Shown piece after piece: positions 1 to 9,295 of a stretch of DNA of 14,020 bases. This DNA comes from Larix sibirica (Eukaryota > Streptophyta > Pinopsida > Pinales > Pinaceae). The translations under genes and the position numbers were made by a program. Numbering within the stretch: position 1 is the stretch's first letter; each line of letters begins with the position of its first letter. The DNA lies in NCBI GenBank assembly GCA_004151065.3, contig NWUY0300060032.1:7475-21494 (forward strand), read 5' to 3'. Under the pieces are notes generated by a model, which did no database searches, was not told the origin of the DNA, and saw nothing but the letters and a program-made list of their open reading frames with translations.

Positions 1-76
1 GGCATGAAGAAAACTGGCAGTCATATGCAAATAAAAAACAGACAAAAAGCATGAAAGAGACTTATGAAAAACCTCA

Positions 77-388
77 TTAACCAGTTGCAGAGGGGGTTTC
101 TGTGTCTGAAGGAGTCTCCTCTGGAATGGGACAACTGTAGCAGTCAGTGTCCTTCCCGTCCCTTGCAGGTGTTGAAGCAGCTTTCCCAGGTGGCGGAGTA
201 GCTTTCACAGGTTGCAGAGTAGTATTTACTGGAGGCCGAGTGGCATGAGCGGGGAGCTTAACCGGCATGGGCGCGGTCTTCCTGGGAACAGGAACGAAGC
301 CAGTCGGTTCATTGCGTGTACGCTTGGTGAGGATCGGGCCGTAGGTGGAGGGGATGGGGAAGGAGGAATGTGGTTGCTCCTTTCCCTT
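77..388 (-). other. Pro/Thr-rich open frame, unidentified
   Basis: On the minus strand a frame stays open for about 103 codons between a TAG at 389-391 and its own stop at 77-79. The first Met in this frame is at 266-268. The translation is rich in Pro, Thr, Lys and Ala and contains three imperfect 7-residue units (RPPVNTT, LQPVKAT, PPPGKAA) matching three 21-bp DNA units at 179-241. Such composition is typical of a disordered linker, but the same pattern could come from simple DNA repetition. There is no recognisable domain, and neither a start nor a complete gene can be defined. It could be a remnant of the same element as the other minus-strand frames in this block. Confidence 0.25.
179..241. 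repeat. 21-bp imperfect tandem repeat, three units
   Basis: Three consecutive 21-bp units start at 179, 200 and 221, each beginning AG(C/T) and ending (G/C)GAGT or AGAGT. The period is a multiple of three and keeps the minus-strand frame open, giving a 7-residue Pro/Thr repeat. The units are diverged from each other, so the repeat is not recent. Confidence 0.5.
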
Positions 389-777
389 CTAAGGGTCCTT
401 GCTGCGTGTCATAAAAGAGTCATTGCCCCCGGGTTGATCATATTCATGCCAAGTGGAGTGGCCAGAGCACCGAGGGTGGCTTCAACTCTGACAACAAAAG
501 AGGTGGCTCCATGTGCATTGCTCCCAGGATGAAGGTCGTGACAGAAGTGATGAGTGGGGGAATAGGAGTCCCACCAGAGTGTATTTTCCAAGCTGCTGAG
601 GGTGGCTTCCATGTTTGGCAGTGTAGCTCGCAGAGTTTGGGTGGCGTGACGAGCAGTGGCCCAATTTGTCAGCATGTCATCCATAAGCTGACCCATCATG
701 TTTTTTACAAGCTAGTAGGGATCCCAAGGTTGCTCATGAGTCCTGTTGGAGAGATTGTCCGCAGTTATCCTTGCCTC

Positions 778-1230
778 CTAGTTGTCTGCAAGTAAACAGA
801 CTGGAATAGAGACCTCAGCACCGTGGCCCTTCCTCGTTTTCCCTATCTCCTGAGATTCATTTTTTTGTTTGCTCTTGGTTCCTTTCGACCAACCCATGGG
901 AACCAACGTAAGGGTGTTGCAGGTGCTGGAAAGCGAGAGCGCAAGGAGCACTGGAGCAGGAGGAGCCTTGAGAAGAACAAAGAGAGTGTGAATGCACAAC
1001 ACAAAGGACCAATACAAAGCTTTGTAAGGTGGACAGAGATGCCAATTATCCAGCAGTCTGAACTTCACACGCCGGAGAGCCATGTGAGTGGTATCCAGGC
1101 TGGTTGAGGAGATGTCGAGGGCAGGAGAATTAAAGAGCCCAACGACTTGATGTCTCTCGTAAACCTTGGATGATCTCATCGCTGCTGTGTGGCGTGATCC
1201 CGTGTCCAGGTGTCCTGTGTCTGGACTCAT
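778..1230 (-). other. Hydrophobic open frame, unidentified
   Basis: A 150-codon frame on the minus strand, with a TGA two codons upstream of its first Met. Around residues 65-105 it has a run rich in Leu, Val, Ala and Phe that could form a membrane segment, but no signature that I recognise. The second copy of this DNA (2703-2861, minus) keeps the frame open, yet replaces many residues, for example Arg to Cys, Phe to Val and Leu to Pro. That argues against purifying selection. It may be an accidental frame in GC-rich repeat DNA or part of a decayed element. I do not call it a gene. Confidence 0.2.
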
Positions 1231-1334
1231 GTGTCACGTGGCCGGAGTTGTCACCCGCATCCGGGAGTAAAGTTGTGCCCGCCTTGATACCCCTAATTAT
1301 CCCATTTCATTTCGCTTCCAAAATTTCTCTTCTC

Positions 1335-2701
1335 AATCATTCAATTTTATTAGAAAGAGTAGTGGAGAGAGGACTTTGCATTAAACTTCGAGAAAGAGTA
1401 AAGAATCTCAAAGTTGAGCCATAAAGAATCTCAAAGTTTGGGCCATCAATTACTACTGCAAATTAAAAAAATCCCCCATAAGCTAGTTAACCATATATAT
1501 CCTAAACCCAACATGAATAACATTAATCTCAATTTTATCCAACCTTCTCTATCACAGGCCTTGTATGAATCCAATTTTATAACCATTGTTGGCATTTTCT
1601 TCAATTTGATGGAATGTAAGCCTTCCCATACCACCTTATTGCTTCATAAATTTGGTTACCGTGCAAAAACCCAAATTGATCATGAGAACTTATGTCATAA
1701 GAAAATTTATTCACCCTAGTTTCTATCACTTTGGTAATTATTATATATATATAATCGCATAAGAAAATTGGCATAAGTCATGAAAGTGGATATGGTGAAA
1801 GTGGATGTGGTTGTCTTTTTGGGGATAAGTTCTAAAAGTTTAGAATTAAAATAACCTAATATTTTACTAGTGATCCTAGATTCATCCAGTATCCTCAATA
1901 GCTCTTCCTAAAGCAGATAATAAAAACCTATGAAAATTTCCATAGCCTAACAATTAGGACTAAGGCTCTTATCCTTCTAAAAAGAGGCTAGTTTAACTCA
2001 GAGAAACCTAGGAAAGAATATAGCCATATTTATAACTTGAACTATGTTTTCCCTCTTTGGTTATTTATATAGGTGCTGGAAGTTGGCCACCGTTGCATCA
2101 ACAATTTCCTTGAAATTCCTTATTTTGCTTCCATCCTAAGATTAATCTTTGAGATAGTGTTCACATTTTTCCTATGATTTGCATACTGATGAAATAATAT
2201 GGTATTGCCATATCTCTTGGCCAACCAAACAACACTTCCTTTCATCCTCCATTTTGATTCTCTCCTAGTTAACTTATTTCTCTTTCTTTCTCCATGGAAT
2301 TGAATCTAGCCTTTGTTCCGTTTCAAAACACACTTTCATTGTCCTGCAAGTAAAACTCTTCTATTTGACTTTCTACATACTTTAACTCCTACTCAGAATT
2401 CTTGAATCTGTTGGATGCCCATGAAGATACCATTGATTTTAATTTATTGAGACTAGTTGCAAATTGAAAACTAACAAAATCCCTTGAATCCCATCATATC
2501 CTTTCCACTTGATTTTGACCAATTCCAGAAATTCATCATCCTCAAACCAAGAAGGATCGAAATTGAAAGCACTAGGAGGTGTACTATCCTCATTTTCAAT
2601 TTGAAGTAGGATTTGGAGATGGCCATAATCACCTTTGTAATCCCTAATTCTCTTAGGGTTTTCCATAATGGCTTCTCCCACAATAAATTTGTCTAAATCC
2701 T
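1335..2701 (-). mobile_element. Decayed LINE (L1-type) fragment, end of endonuclease to reverse transcriptase
   Basis: Read on the minus strand, this is a pol remnant of a plant L1-type LINE, broken by stops and frameshifts. From high to low coordinates one sees: the end of the endonuclease and its linker (DLDKF, then DPSWFEDDEFLELVK near 2500-2690); a connector with ESKWRMKGSVVWLAKRYGNT and ANHRKN (about 2170-2270); the start of reverse transcriptase with LDESR and LELIPKK (about 1815-1895); and motif A as IKLDSYKACD (about 1551-1580), matching the family's LDLSKAYD. A degraded motif B region follows to about 1335. The Asp of motif A is present but the frame is destroyed, so the copy is dead. 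The end beyond motif B is missing. Confidence 0.8.
1400..1438. repeat. Short tandem duplication, 23-bp spacing
   Basis: The 16-mer aaagaatctcaaagtt occurs at 1400 and again at 1423. It lies inside the LINE, just before the motif B region on the minus strand, and disturbs that reading frame. The same doubling is present in copy B near 3178-3217. Confidence 0.7.
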
Positions 2702-2702
2702 N
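2702..2702. other. Assembly join (single n)
   Basis: A single n separates the end of repeat copy A from the start of copy B. Some assemblers write a lone n where two contigs are expected to overlap but no exact overlap is found. The repeat on both sides fits that reading. Confidence 0.7.
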
Positions 2703-4482
2703 GCTGGAAAGCGAGAGCGCAAGGAGCATTGGAGCAGGATGAGCCTGGAGCAGAACAAAGAGAGTGCGAATGTGCAACGCAAAGGACCAATATGAGTCTT
2801 TGTAAGGTGGACAGAGATGCCAATTATCTGGAAGCCTGACCTTCACACACCGGAGAGCCATGTGAGTGGTATCCAGGTTGGTTGAGGTGACGTCGAGGGC
2901 AGGAGAATTAAAGAGCCCAGCGACTTGATGTCACTTGTAAACCTTGGATGATCTCATCGCTGCTGCGTGGCGTGATCCTGTGTCTAGGTGTCCTGTGTCT
3001 GGACTCATGTGTCACATAGCCGGAGTTGTCACCCGCATCTGAGAGTAAAGTTGTCCCTGCCTTGATACCCCTAATTATCCCATTTCATTTCGTTTCCAAA
3101 ATGTCTCTTCTCAATCATTCAATTTTATTAGAAAGAGTAGTGGAGAGAGGACTTTGCATTAAACTTTGAGAAAGAGTAAAGAATCTCAAAGTTGAGCCAT
3201 AAAGAATCTCAAAGTGTGGGCCATCAATTACTAGTGCAAATTAAAAAAATCCCCCATAATCCAGTTAACCATTTATATCCTAAACCCAACATGAATAACA
3301 TTAATCTCAATTTTAGCCAACCTGCTCTATCACAGGCCTTGTATGAATCTAATTTTATAAACATTGTTGGCATTTTCTTCAATTTGATGGAATGTAAACC
3401 TTCCCATACCACCTTATTGCTTCATAAATTTGGTTACCGTGCAAAAAACCAATTTGATCATGAGAACTTATGTCATAAGAAAATTGATTCACCCTAGTTT
3501 CTATCACTTGGGCAATTATTATGTCTAAATATAATTGCATAAGAAAATTGGCATAAGTCATGAAAGTGGATATGGTTGTCTTTTGGGGGATAAGTTCTAA
3601 AATTTTGGAATTAAAATAACCTAATATTTTACTAGTGACCCTAGATTCATCCAGTATCCTCAATAGGTCTTCCTAAAGAAGATCATTAAAACCTATGAAA
3701 ATTTCTATAGCCTAACAATTAGGACCAAGGCTCTTATCCTTCTAAAAAGAGGTTAGTTTTGATTTTAACTCAGAGAAACCTAGGAAATAATATAGCCATA
3801 TTTATAACTTGAACTATGTTTTCCCTCTTTGGTTATTTATATAGGTGATGGAAGTTGGCCACCCTTGCATCAACAATTTCCTTGAAATTCCTTATTTTTC
3901 TTCCATCCTAAGATTAATCTTTGAGATAGTGTTCACATTTTTCCTATGATTTGCATACTAATGAAAGAATATGGTATTGCCATATCTCTTGGCCAACCAA
4001 ACAACCCTTCCTTTCATCCTCCATTTTGATTCTTTCCTAGTTAACTTATTTCTCTTTCTTTCTCCACGGAATTAAATCTAGCCTTTGTTTCCTTTCAAAA
4101 CAAACTTTCCTTGTCCTGCAAGTAAAACTCTTCTATTTGACTTTCTACATACTTTAACTCCTACTCAGAATTCTTGAATCTGTTGGATGCCCATGAAGAT
4201 ACCATTGATTTTAATTTATTGAGACTAGTTGCAAATTGAAAACTAACAAAATCCCTTGAATCCCATCATATCCTTTCCACTTGATTTTGACCAATTCCAG
4301 AAATTCATCATCCTCAAACCAAGAAGGATCGAAATTGAAAGCACTAGGAGGTGTACTATCCTCATTTTCAATTTGAAGTAGGATTTGGAGATGGCCATAA
4401 TCACCTTTGTAGTCCACCCAATCCCTAATTCTCTTAGGGTTTTCCATAATGGCTTCTCCCACAATAAATTTGTCTAAATCCT
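2703..4482. repeat. Long direct repeat, copy B
   Basis: Begins immediately after the n at 2702 with the sequence found at 925 and follows copy A to the end of the first contig. It contains the same junction between the GC-rich block and the minus-strand LINE (about 3070-3120 here, 1290-1345 in copy A). The duplication, or the allelic split, is therefore younger than the event that joined these two sequences. Unlike copy A, it continues past 4482 into further LINE sequence. Confidence 0.85.
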
Positions 4483-4766
4483 CTTAGAAACCAATTCATC
4501 TCCAATTCTCTTACCTCCATGTTGGCTCTAGTTTGATAAGATCCACATCAACTAACCTAACTTCATCTATTTTTTGAATACAAAAGTCATCCAAGGAATC
4601 ACTTCTTATTGTAGTATATCTATTCCCTTTTGATATTGGTGATTAAGTATCCATTGCAATTAAACTTAATTTCTTTAAGAAATCTTAGGATAGTAAGTCC
4701 TACAAATAACACACCCTCACTTCATATGGGAGATATATATTGGAAAATACAAAATACTTTCTAGAT
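3115..4766 (-). mobile_element. Decayed LINE fragment, second copy of the same sequence
   Basis: Same element and same breaks as at 1335-2701, with a longer endonuclease part. Minus-strand signatures are VDVDLIKLEPTW (about 4520-4556), matching the end of LINE endonucleases; FIVGEAIMENPKRIRDWVDY (about 4405-4470); a position where the family has the catalytic SDH but this copy reads DYGH; the linker with DPSWFEDDEF; the RT start LDESRVTSKILGYFNSKILE (about 3600-3660); SHDQIGFLHGNQIYEAI, matching the conserved EQFGFL.GRQI block; and motif A IKLDSYKACDRAGW (about 3325-3355). It shares with copy A both the frame breaks and the junction to the GC-rich block, so it is not an independent insertion. 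Confidence 0.8.
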
Positions 4767-5114
4767 NAATCCCTAATTCTCTTAGGGTTTTCCATAATGG
4801 CTTCTCCCACAATAAATTTGTCTAAATCCTCTTAGAAACCAATTCATCTCCAATTCTCTTACCTCCATGTTGGCTCTAGTTTGATAAGATCCACATCAAC
4901 TAACCTAACTTCATCTATTTTTTGAATACAAAAGTCATCCAAGGAATCACTTTTTATTGTAGTATATCTATTACATTTTGATATTGGTGATTAAGTATCC
5001 ATTGCAATTAAACTTAATTTCTTTAAGAAATCTTAGGATAGTAAGTCCTACAAATAACACACCCTCACTTCATATGGGAGATATATATTGGAAAATACAA
5101 AATACTTTCTAGAT
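4420..5114. repeat. 347-bp direct repeat either side of the n at 4767
   Basis: Positions 4420-4766 and 4768-5114 are equal in length and nearly identical. The differences I see are one C/T and a CCC/ACA change around the sequence tctatt. The first copy ends exactly at the n and the second begins exactly after it. This is the pattern expected of two contigs that overlap but were not merged. Confidence 0.85.
4767..4767. other. Assembly join (single n)
   Basis: A single n sits between two nearly identical 347-bp stretches, consistent with an unmerged overlap of adjacent contigs. Confidence 0.75.
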
Positions 5115-5115
5115 T
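4768..5115 (-). mobile_element. LINE endonuclease remnant after contig join
   Basis: This segment repeats 4420-4766 with about three substitutions and no indel, then carries on. On the minus strand, NIYLPYEV followed by LVDVDLIKLEPTW fits the NIYMP block and the C-terminal part of a plant LINE endonuclease, interrupted by stops. Beyond about 5115 I can no longer follow endonuclease sequence, so either the element is 5'-truncated here or it has decayed past recognition. The near identity with the previous contig end points to one locus represented twice. Confidence 0.7.
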
Positions 5116-5877
5116 TCAAAGAGAAAATTTGTACCTCCTAAAACAATCAATACATAATTCAACAATCCAATAATTTGCTTCTTCTATCCATGCCTCTTAT
5201 TATCACCCCATTCTCCTTAGAGTTAAAGAAAAAGAAAAAAAGATCTTAAAGTCTACATAAAATAATTATAATTTATCTTTCCCCTCCATTCTCCTTACAC
5301 AATTTTTAGTAAACATTCCTTAGCTAGAAGAAGACTATAAGTATGACATTAAGCACATTTAAAGGGAACGCTTATGCAATCTAGGGACTATGAGTATTTC
5401 ATAATAGTGGTTACCACATGGTTACACACAATTCACAAGCTTTGTTATGCACCACTATATAGTTTCACATAAAATTGAATTAGGGTGGTCAAACCTTTTC
5501 ATAATTTGGGAGTTTTACTCAATGATTTGTCTCTCATATAGTCATGTGTATTTGACCCTCACAACTTCAATATTAGAGAAGTATGAGAAGACATTGTAGG
5601 CTAGAAGAAAGACTTATCTTTTTCCATAAAATGCTTTGAAGACAAATCATCTTGAAGGGATAGGAATTATACTAACAACAACAATAATACAAATAATAAT
5701 AATAAGTTAAATGTCATAGCCTAACTAAGAGACACAACCATTCACCTTCATGACTAATCAATGCATATAAGTATACCATAACGAGGCTCATTGTATCATA
5801 ACTCTCTTATTAATTTAAATCAATTATATAATTATTATCATTTATGGATTTCAACTATTTTTCATTCATATGTTGTA
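5116..5877. other. AT-rich intergenic DNA
   Basis: I see no gene here. The stretch holds A-rich and T-rich runs, short AAT/AAC-type simple repeats around 5676-5706, and two copies of ccattctcctta (near 5208 and 5286). No LINE protein signature can be followed beyond the left edge. Confidence 0.5.
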
Positions 5878-6001
5878 CATGTGCATTCTTGATTAAGTTT
5901 AAATACAACCTTGCAAAAAATGGACATTGCAACATACAACATGTGCATTCTTGATTAAGTTTAGATACAACCTTGCAAAAAATGGACCTTGCAACATAAG
6001 A
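5878..6001. repeat. 62-bp tandem repeat, two copies
   Basis: Copies start at 5878 and 5940 (catgtgcattcttgattaag in both) and differ at a few bases, for example taaa/taga and acatt/acctt. The unit is not a multiple of three and no frame runs through it, so it is a non-coding tandem duplication. Confidence 0.85.
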
Positions 6002-6668
6002 AAACATAAATGTGATTACAATTGTCAAAATTTTGATTTTGATTATTTATTTTTTTACATCATCAAATATTCACTTCTATGTTCTTCATATTGATATTCA
6101 CCCTTTTATCAATTCAATGCATCTTTATCTATCACTCTTTCACTTTATTTTTGATGTTTCTAATAACACTAACCTCGTGATGATATTTTACTAATCAAAT
6201 ATTTTGAGAAAGGCCTCTATTTGTTATGCTTCATTCCAATCCCAAAATCCATAAGTATGCATTGCATCCTGCAATACTTGTAGCAATATTTTTATTCCTT
6301 GGTGGGATTCTTAAGCAACCAATAAAGAAAATAATAGTGTTTATTTTGTTATCAATAAACCTATATATTGCATATTATGCTATGACATCGACTTTAAGAG
6401 ACATTTTTACATGGTTTAAGAGATAAAATGAATAGATAATGTTAATTCTGGATTTCACAAAACTCTCCATCATAAACATCTTATCCAAAACAATCAATAA
6501 TAAATACAATAATATTAAAATCACATAATCTGGTTAGAATTATAAAGGAAGTTGAATCATATGTATGCACACTTAACAAACTCTTTTTATATGGTTATCA
6601 AGAAAACAAATGCTCTTCTATAAATTTATGTTTCACGATTTTGAGTACTTTGAAATTTAAAAAGAAAA
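6002..6668. other. AT-rich intergenic DNA with chance hydrophobic frames
   Basis: Two short plus-strand frames, 6012-6194 (60 codons) and 6226-6426 (66 codons), encode hydrophobic peptides rich in Ile, Phe and Leu, as expected by chance in AT-rich DNA. The second has a plausible membrane stretch followed by a basic end, but I recognise no family and see no supporting context. I do not annotate either as a gene. Confidence 0.4.
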
Positions 6669-6693
6669 TTATTATTTTATTATTATTATTATT
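6669..6693. repeat. ATT trinucleotide microsatellite at a contig end
   Basis: A run of about eight ATT units, one with an extra T, runs straight into the n at 6694. Unlike the other joins, the sequence after this n does not repeat what came before, so this gap is more likely a real break caused by the microsatellite. Confidence 0.85.
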
Positions 6694-6694
6694 N
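6694..6694. other. Assembly join (single n) at microsatellite
   Basis: Follows the ATT run directly. The sequence after it (cacatatatctatag) is unrelated to what precedes it, so the size of the gap is unknown. Confidence 0.6.
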
Positions 6695-7020
6695 CACATA
6701 TATCTATAGTTTTTAAGTTAAGGTTAGGACTCCGCCTTTTCCCTTGTAACTGATGTTGGGCTCAATCTCGACCTGGATATTGAACCAAAAGGGGTGCTAG
6801 GACCGATCCACCCACCTCTGCTGTTGTTAAGTCAATTGAATCCTCTTTTCTTGTGACTACAACATAAGCCTTTGCCTTTGTAAATGAGCCTACGACTCCC
6901 TCCACCTATACGGCTACCACCTATGATGTTGCTCGAACTCAATCTAACAAGCCTCCAATTTTCACTAGGGAATGAGGTAAACTCGATCTAGGCTTGAATC
7001 CAAACGAACTAAAGATTGAA
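6695..7020. other. Non-coding stretch of mixed composition
   Basis: Somewhat less AT-rich than its flanks, with no open frame of note on either strand and no family I can name. It could be an untranslated or decayed part of a repeat. Confidence 0.35.
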
Positions 7021-7024
7021 TATT

Positions 7025-7125
7025 GAATTACACATGTCCTTTAACACTAAAATATTTTATATTATACCTTAACACTTTGCAATAAAACAAAAAAGTTGAC
7101 AATCTTCACTTGTAATTCTCTCCCT
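7025..7125. repeat. Diverged ~100-bp direct repeat, first copy
   Basis: Starts with ttgaattacacatgtcct and includes ttgcaataaaacaaaaaa and caatcttcacttgtaa. The same order of blocks recurs at 7523-7625 with many substitutions. The ~500 bp between the copies has no recognisable coding content, so this may be an old repeat flanking a short internal region. Confidence 0.6.
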
Positions 7126-7522
7126 TGACATAAGTCTCAAAACTTTTATAACTGAAGTCTTTTACAAATGAGAAACAAGGCAACATCCACTGGGGTACCT
7201 GGGTACTTGGGTAATAAGTCCCTTGGCTTCAAGTTTTCTACAAGAACCATCAAGGTATAAGTTGTATTTAACTGTCATGTTGATGGTAAAACAATGTTGT
7301 TATTAATCATTCATTACGCAATCACCATATTGAGTATCCCTCTATCAAACTACCTTAACAATAATCTCAACCCTCCTATCTAGAGACTTGATGTATATAT
7401 ACAAGTTCTCTCCCATCTATGCCATGCATCATTTTAATATGTATATATATAACTTAAGGTTCGATTGACATTGAATATTGTTTACTTAATATTATATTAT
7501 TTTTAAAAATATCGCATGTTCC

Positions 7523-7625
7523 CTCAATTACACATGTCCTCTCTCAAATATTTTTATATCTTTGTATTATTCTTGACACCTTGCATTAAAACAAAATAAT
7601 TACAATATTCACTTATAACTCCCTT
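7523..7625. repeat. Diverged ~100-bp direct repeat, second copy
   Basis: Contains tcaattacacatgtcct, ttgcattaaaacaaaata and caatattcacttataa in the same order as at 7025-7125. The homology fades on both sides, and I found no terminal TG...CA or primer-binding site to call it an LTR pair. Confidence 0.6.
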
Positions 7626-8014
7626 CTTGAAGTTAAATGTGACAGTCACTCCTATCCATCACGTAAATTTTTTATGTCTGTTTTCTTTCTAAAATTGCCA
7701 TTCACATGAAGTTCAATTTTTTTTTTTGTCGTTAATTAAATAATGTAAATAATATATGTTTTTGTCAATTATAACTATATATGTGATATTTATTGATGTT
7801 AGGATCATCTCAATATTAACTACTTTGGGGAGTAGCTTGCTACATAAGGCAACACAATCCAACTTATATAAATTACATTCAATAAAAGGTCAACCATTAA
7901 GAGCTAGCAAATCTGACAATATATTTGGGTGGGGAGCACTATTCGTAACAACACAGAGGGATGTAAACACTAAATACACAAAACAATCCATACATACAGA
8001 GTAATGACTTCCCA
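7626..8014. other. AT-rich DNA with T-tract
   Basis: Holds a T-run near 7718-7728 and an 82-codon frame at 7756-8004 with no recognisable domain. That frame ends where the 77-bp repeats begin. I see nothing that supports a gene. Confidence 0.4.
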
Positions 8015-8427
8015 TTGTCATGAATACATATGCACTTTCTTTTCCAAGTTGAGGACCCTTTAACTGAGCCATGAATCAGGGTATTGATTGAATGTCACAA
8101 ATGCATATGCACTTTCTTTTCCAAGTGGAGGNTTTTCCAAGTTGAGGACCCTTTAACTGAGCCATGAATCAGGGTATTGATTGAATGTCACAAATGCATA
8201 TGCACTTTCTTTTCCAAGTTGAGGACCCTTTAACTGAGCCATGAATCAGGGTATTGATTGAATGTCACAAATGCATATGCACTTTCTTTTCCAAGTGGAG
8301 GACCCTCTAACTGAGCCATGAATCAAGGCATTGATTGAATGTGGCAAATGCATATGCACTTTCTTTTCCAAGTGGAGGAGCCTCTAACTAGACCACGAAT
8401 CAAGGAATTGGTTGAATGTAGGAAACA
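8015..8427. repeat. 77-bp minisatellite, about five copies
   Basis: The anchor catatgcactttcttttcc recurs at 8027, 8104, 8197, 8274 and 8351. The spacing is exactly 77 bp, except across the n at 8132, where a 28-bp partial unit ends and the next contig restarts inside the unit. The outer copies are the most diverged and the inner ones nearly identical, as expected when arrays are homogenised from the middle. The period is not a multiple of three, so the array is not coding. The true copy number is unknown because of the join. Confidence 0.9.
8132..8132. other. Assembly join (single n) inside the minisatellite
   Basis: The last 15 bases before the n (8117-8131) and the first 15 after it (8133-8147) agree except at one base, inside a 77-bp repeat array. 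This fits two contig ends that overlap within the array but were not merged. Confidence 0.7.
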
Positions 8428-8983
8428 CAACATTTTTCTTCTGTGCATGGATTTGGTTTGTCTTAAATGTCCAAGAAGTGGTATTAAATCAATGATAGGC
8501 TTACTCGTTGTGGAGTCCATTGTCCACCTTTGATTCCCCAAGAGTACATGGAAATTGTTTACATATACATGGAGACTCAAAAAGAGATGATGAGAGGTAG
8601 AGCCTTAACCCTAAACCCTACATAAAATAAAACTTATACAACTCAAATATCTAATTTGCTAGGCAATGTTTAAGGCTTAAGGTTTATAGTTAGCTATTCA
8701 TAAAATGCCACTACCTTAGTGCTACATTCAAACAATTAAATACGCTATAAAAAGACCAGGAAAATGTGTCATCCAAACAAATAAATAGCAATTATGTGTG
8801 CATTGGCTAGGCTCAAACTCACAACTTACAATAGACATCTACCGTGTTTTGAATTGAATGTGTTAACTTAATCACAGTACATAACACTCATCTTTAATTC
8901 CTCAACACCATTTAATATTTCAATGTTTTTATTTAAGTGTAAATAATAATAATAATAATCTATTTTTAAGGTCACAACCAAGC
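8428..8983. other. AT-rich intergenic DNA
   Basis: No gene seen. A telomere-like stretch ttaaccctaaaccctac at 8605-8621 contains the telo-box core found in many plant genomes, but only about two units are present. An AAT-type microsatellite lies at 8943-8959. Confidence 0.4.
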
Positions 8984-9029
8984 CATACACCAATTTGGTG
9001 TATGAGACCCCTTGTTTGTGGGACAAGGG
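8984..9029. repeat. Two adjacent hairpins
   Basis: Positions 8984-9004 form a perfect inverted repeat with 10-bp arms around one base (catacaccaa and ttggtgtatg). Directly after it, cccttgt at 9009-9015 pairs with acaaggg at 9023-9029 across a 7-base loop. No coding frame or poly-T run goes with them. They may be part of a small repeat element. Confidence 0.6.
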
Positions 9030-9295
9030 ATTTTTCTTAGCATAACTATTGGACTACTAAAGTCTAGGGAGGTATATTCCATAACCTCAAGAGACCCCTT
9101 AACAAACTTATTTAACAAAGTACATACCTTAAACCAGTTTTAAACTTGAACCTATAACCTCTTAAGAGGAAATACATATTCTTAAGAATTAAACCCAAAC
9201 TTGAAATAAACACTTTGTATGATCTCATACTTAAACTTTTGATTTTAGAAATCTCTTAGGTCGGATGTTGCAACGTTGAGCAACGAAAGGTAATC

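Larger units (their letters stand above)
1..1310. other. GC-richer block of unknown origin
   Basis: This stretch is visibly richer in G and C than the AT-rich DNA that follows, and it changes abruptly around 1290-1340, where LINE sequence begins. The minus strand carries three loosely consecutive open frames: a hydrophobic one at 778-1230, one at 409-699 rich in Ala, Thr and Leu, and a Pro/Thr-rich one at 77-388. None matches a family I recognise. Part of the block (from 925) recurs at 2703-3080, where aligned differences change many amino acids, so there is no sign that the hydrophobic frame is conserved. It may be a decayed mobile element or a gene fragment. I assign no function. Confidence 0.5.
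925..2701. repeat. Long direct repeat, copy A (contig end at 2702)
   Basis: This 1.78-kb stretch aligns end to end with 2703-4482 with only scattered substitutions and a few small indels. Copy A carries a 15-bp tandem duplication (1782-1796 and 1797-1811) that copy B lacks, a TA run near 1741-1753, and lacks a 9-bp piece present in copy B near 4411-4419. Copy A ends at the n and copy B begins at the n, so the true limits are hidden by the join. Many differences are CG against TG or CA, as expected from decay of methylated CpG. It could be a tandem or segmental duplication, or two alleles placed in series. Confidence 0.85.

Noticed and set aside
1414-1719. Plus-strand frame of 101 codons, repeated at 3192-3497
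   Set aside because: It is antisense to LINE reverse transcriptase; its similarity between the two copies reflects the DNA duplication, not a conserved gene.
925-4482. Pair of long terminal repeats of an LTR retrotransposon
   Set aside because: The copies contain LINE coding sequence and abut at a contig join with no internal region, primer-binding site or polypurine tract.
6226-6426. 66-codon hydrophobic frame as a small membrane protein
   Set aside because: Ile/Phe/Leu-rich frames are expected by chance in AT-rich DNA, and there is no family match or gene context.
7756-8004. 82-codon frame as a gene
   Set aside because: No recognisable domain, and it lies in repeat-rich, AT-rich DNA ending at the minisatellite.
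8015-8427. CRISPR array
   Set aside because: The repeats are directly contiguous 77-bp units without unique spacers, in a plant-type sequence.
8605-8621. Interstitial telomere repeat
   Set aside because: Only about two CCCTAAA units are present, which is common by chance and as a telo-box in plant DNA.
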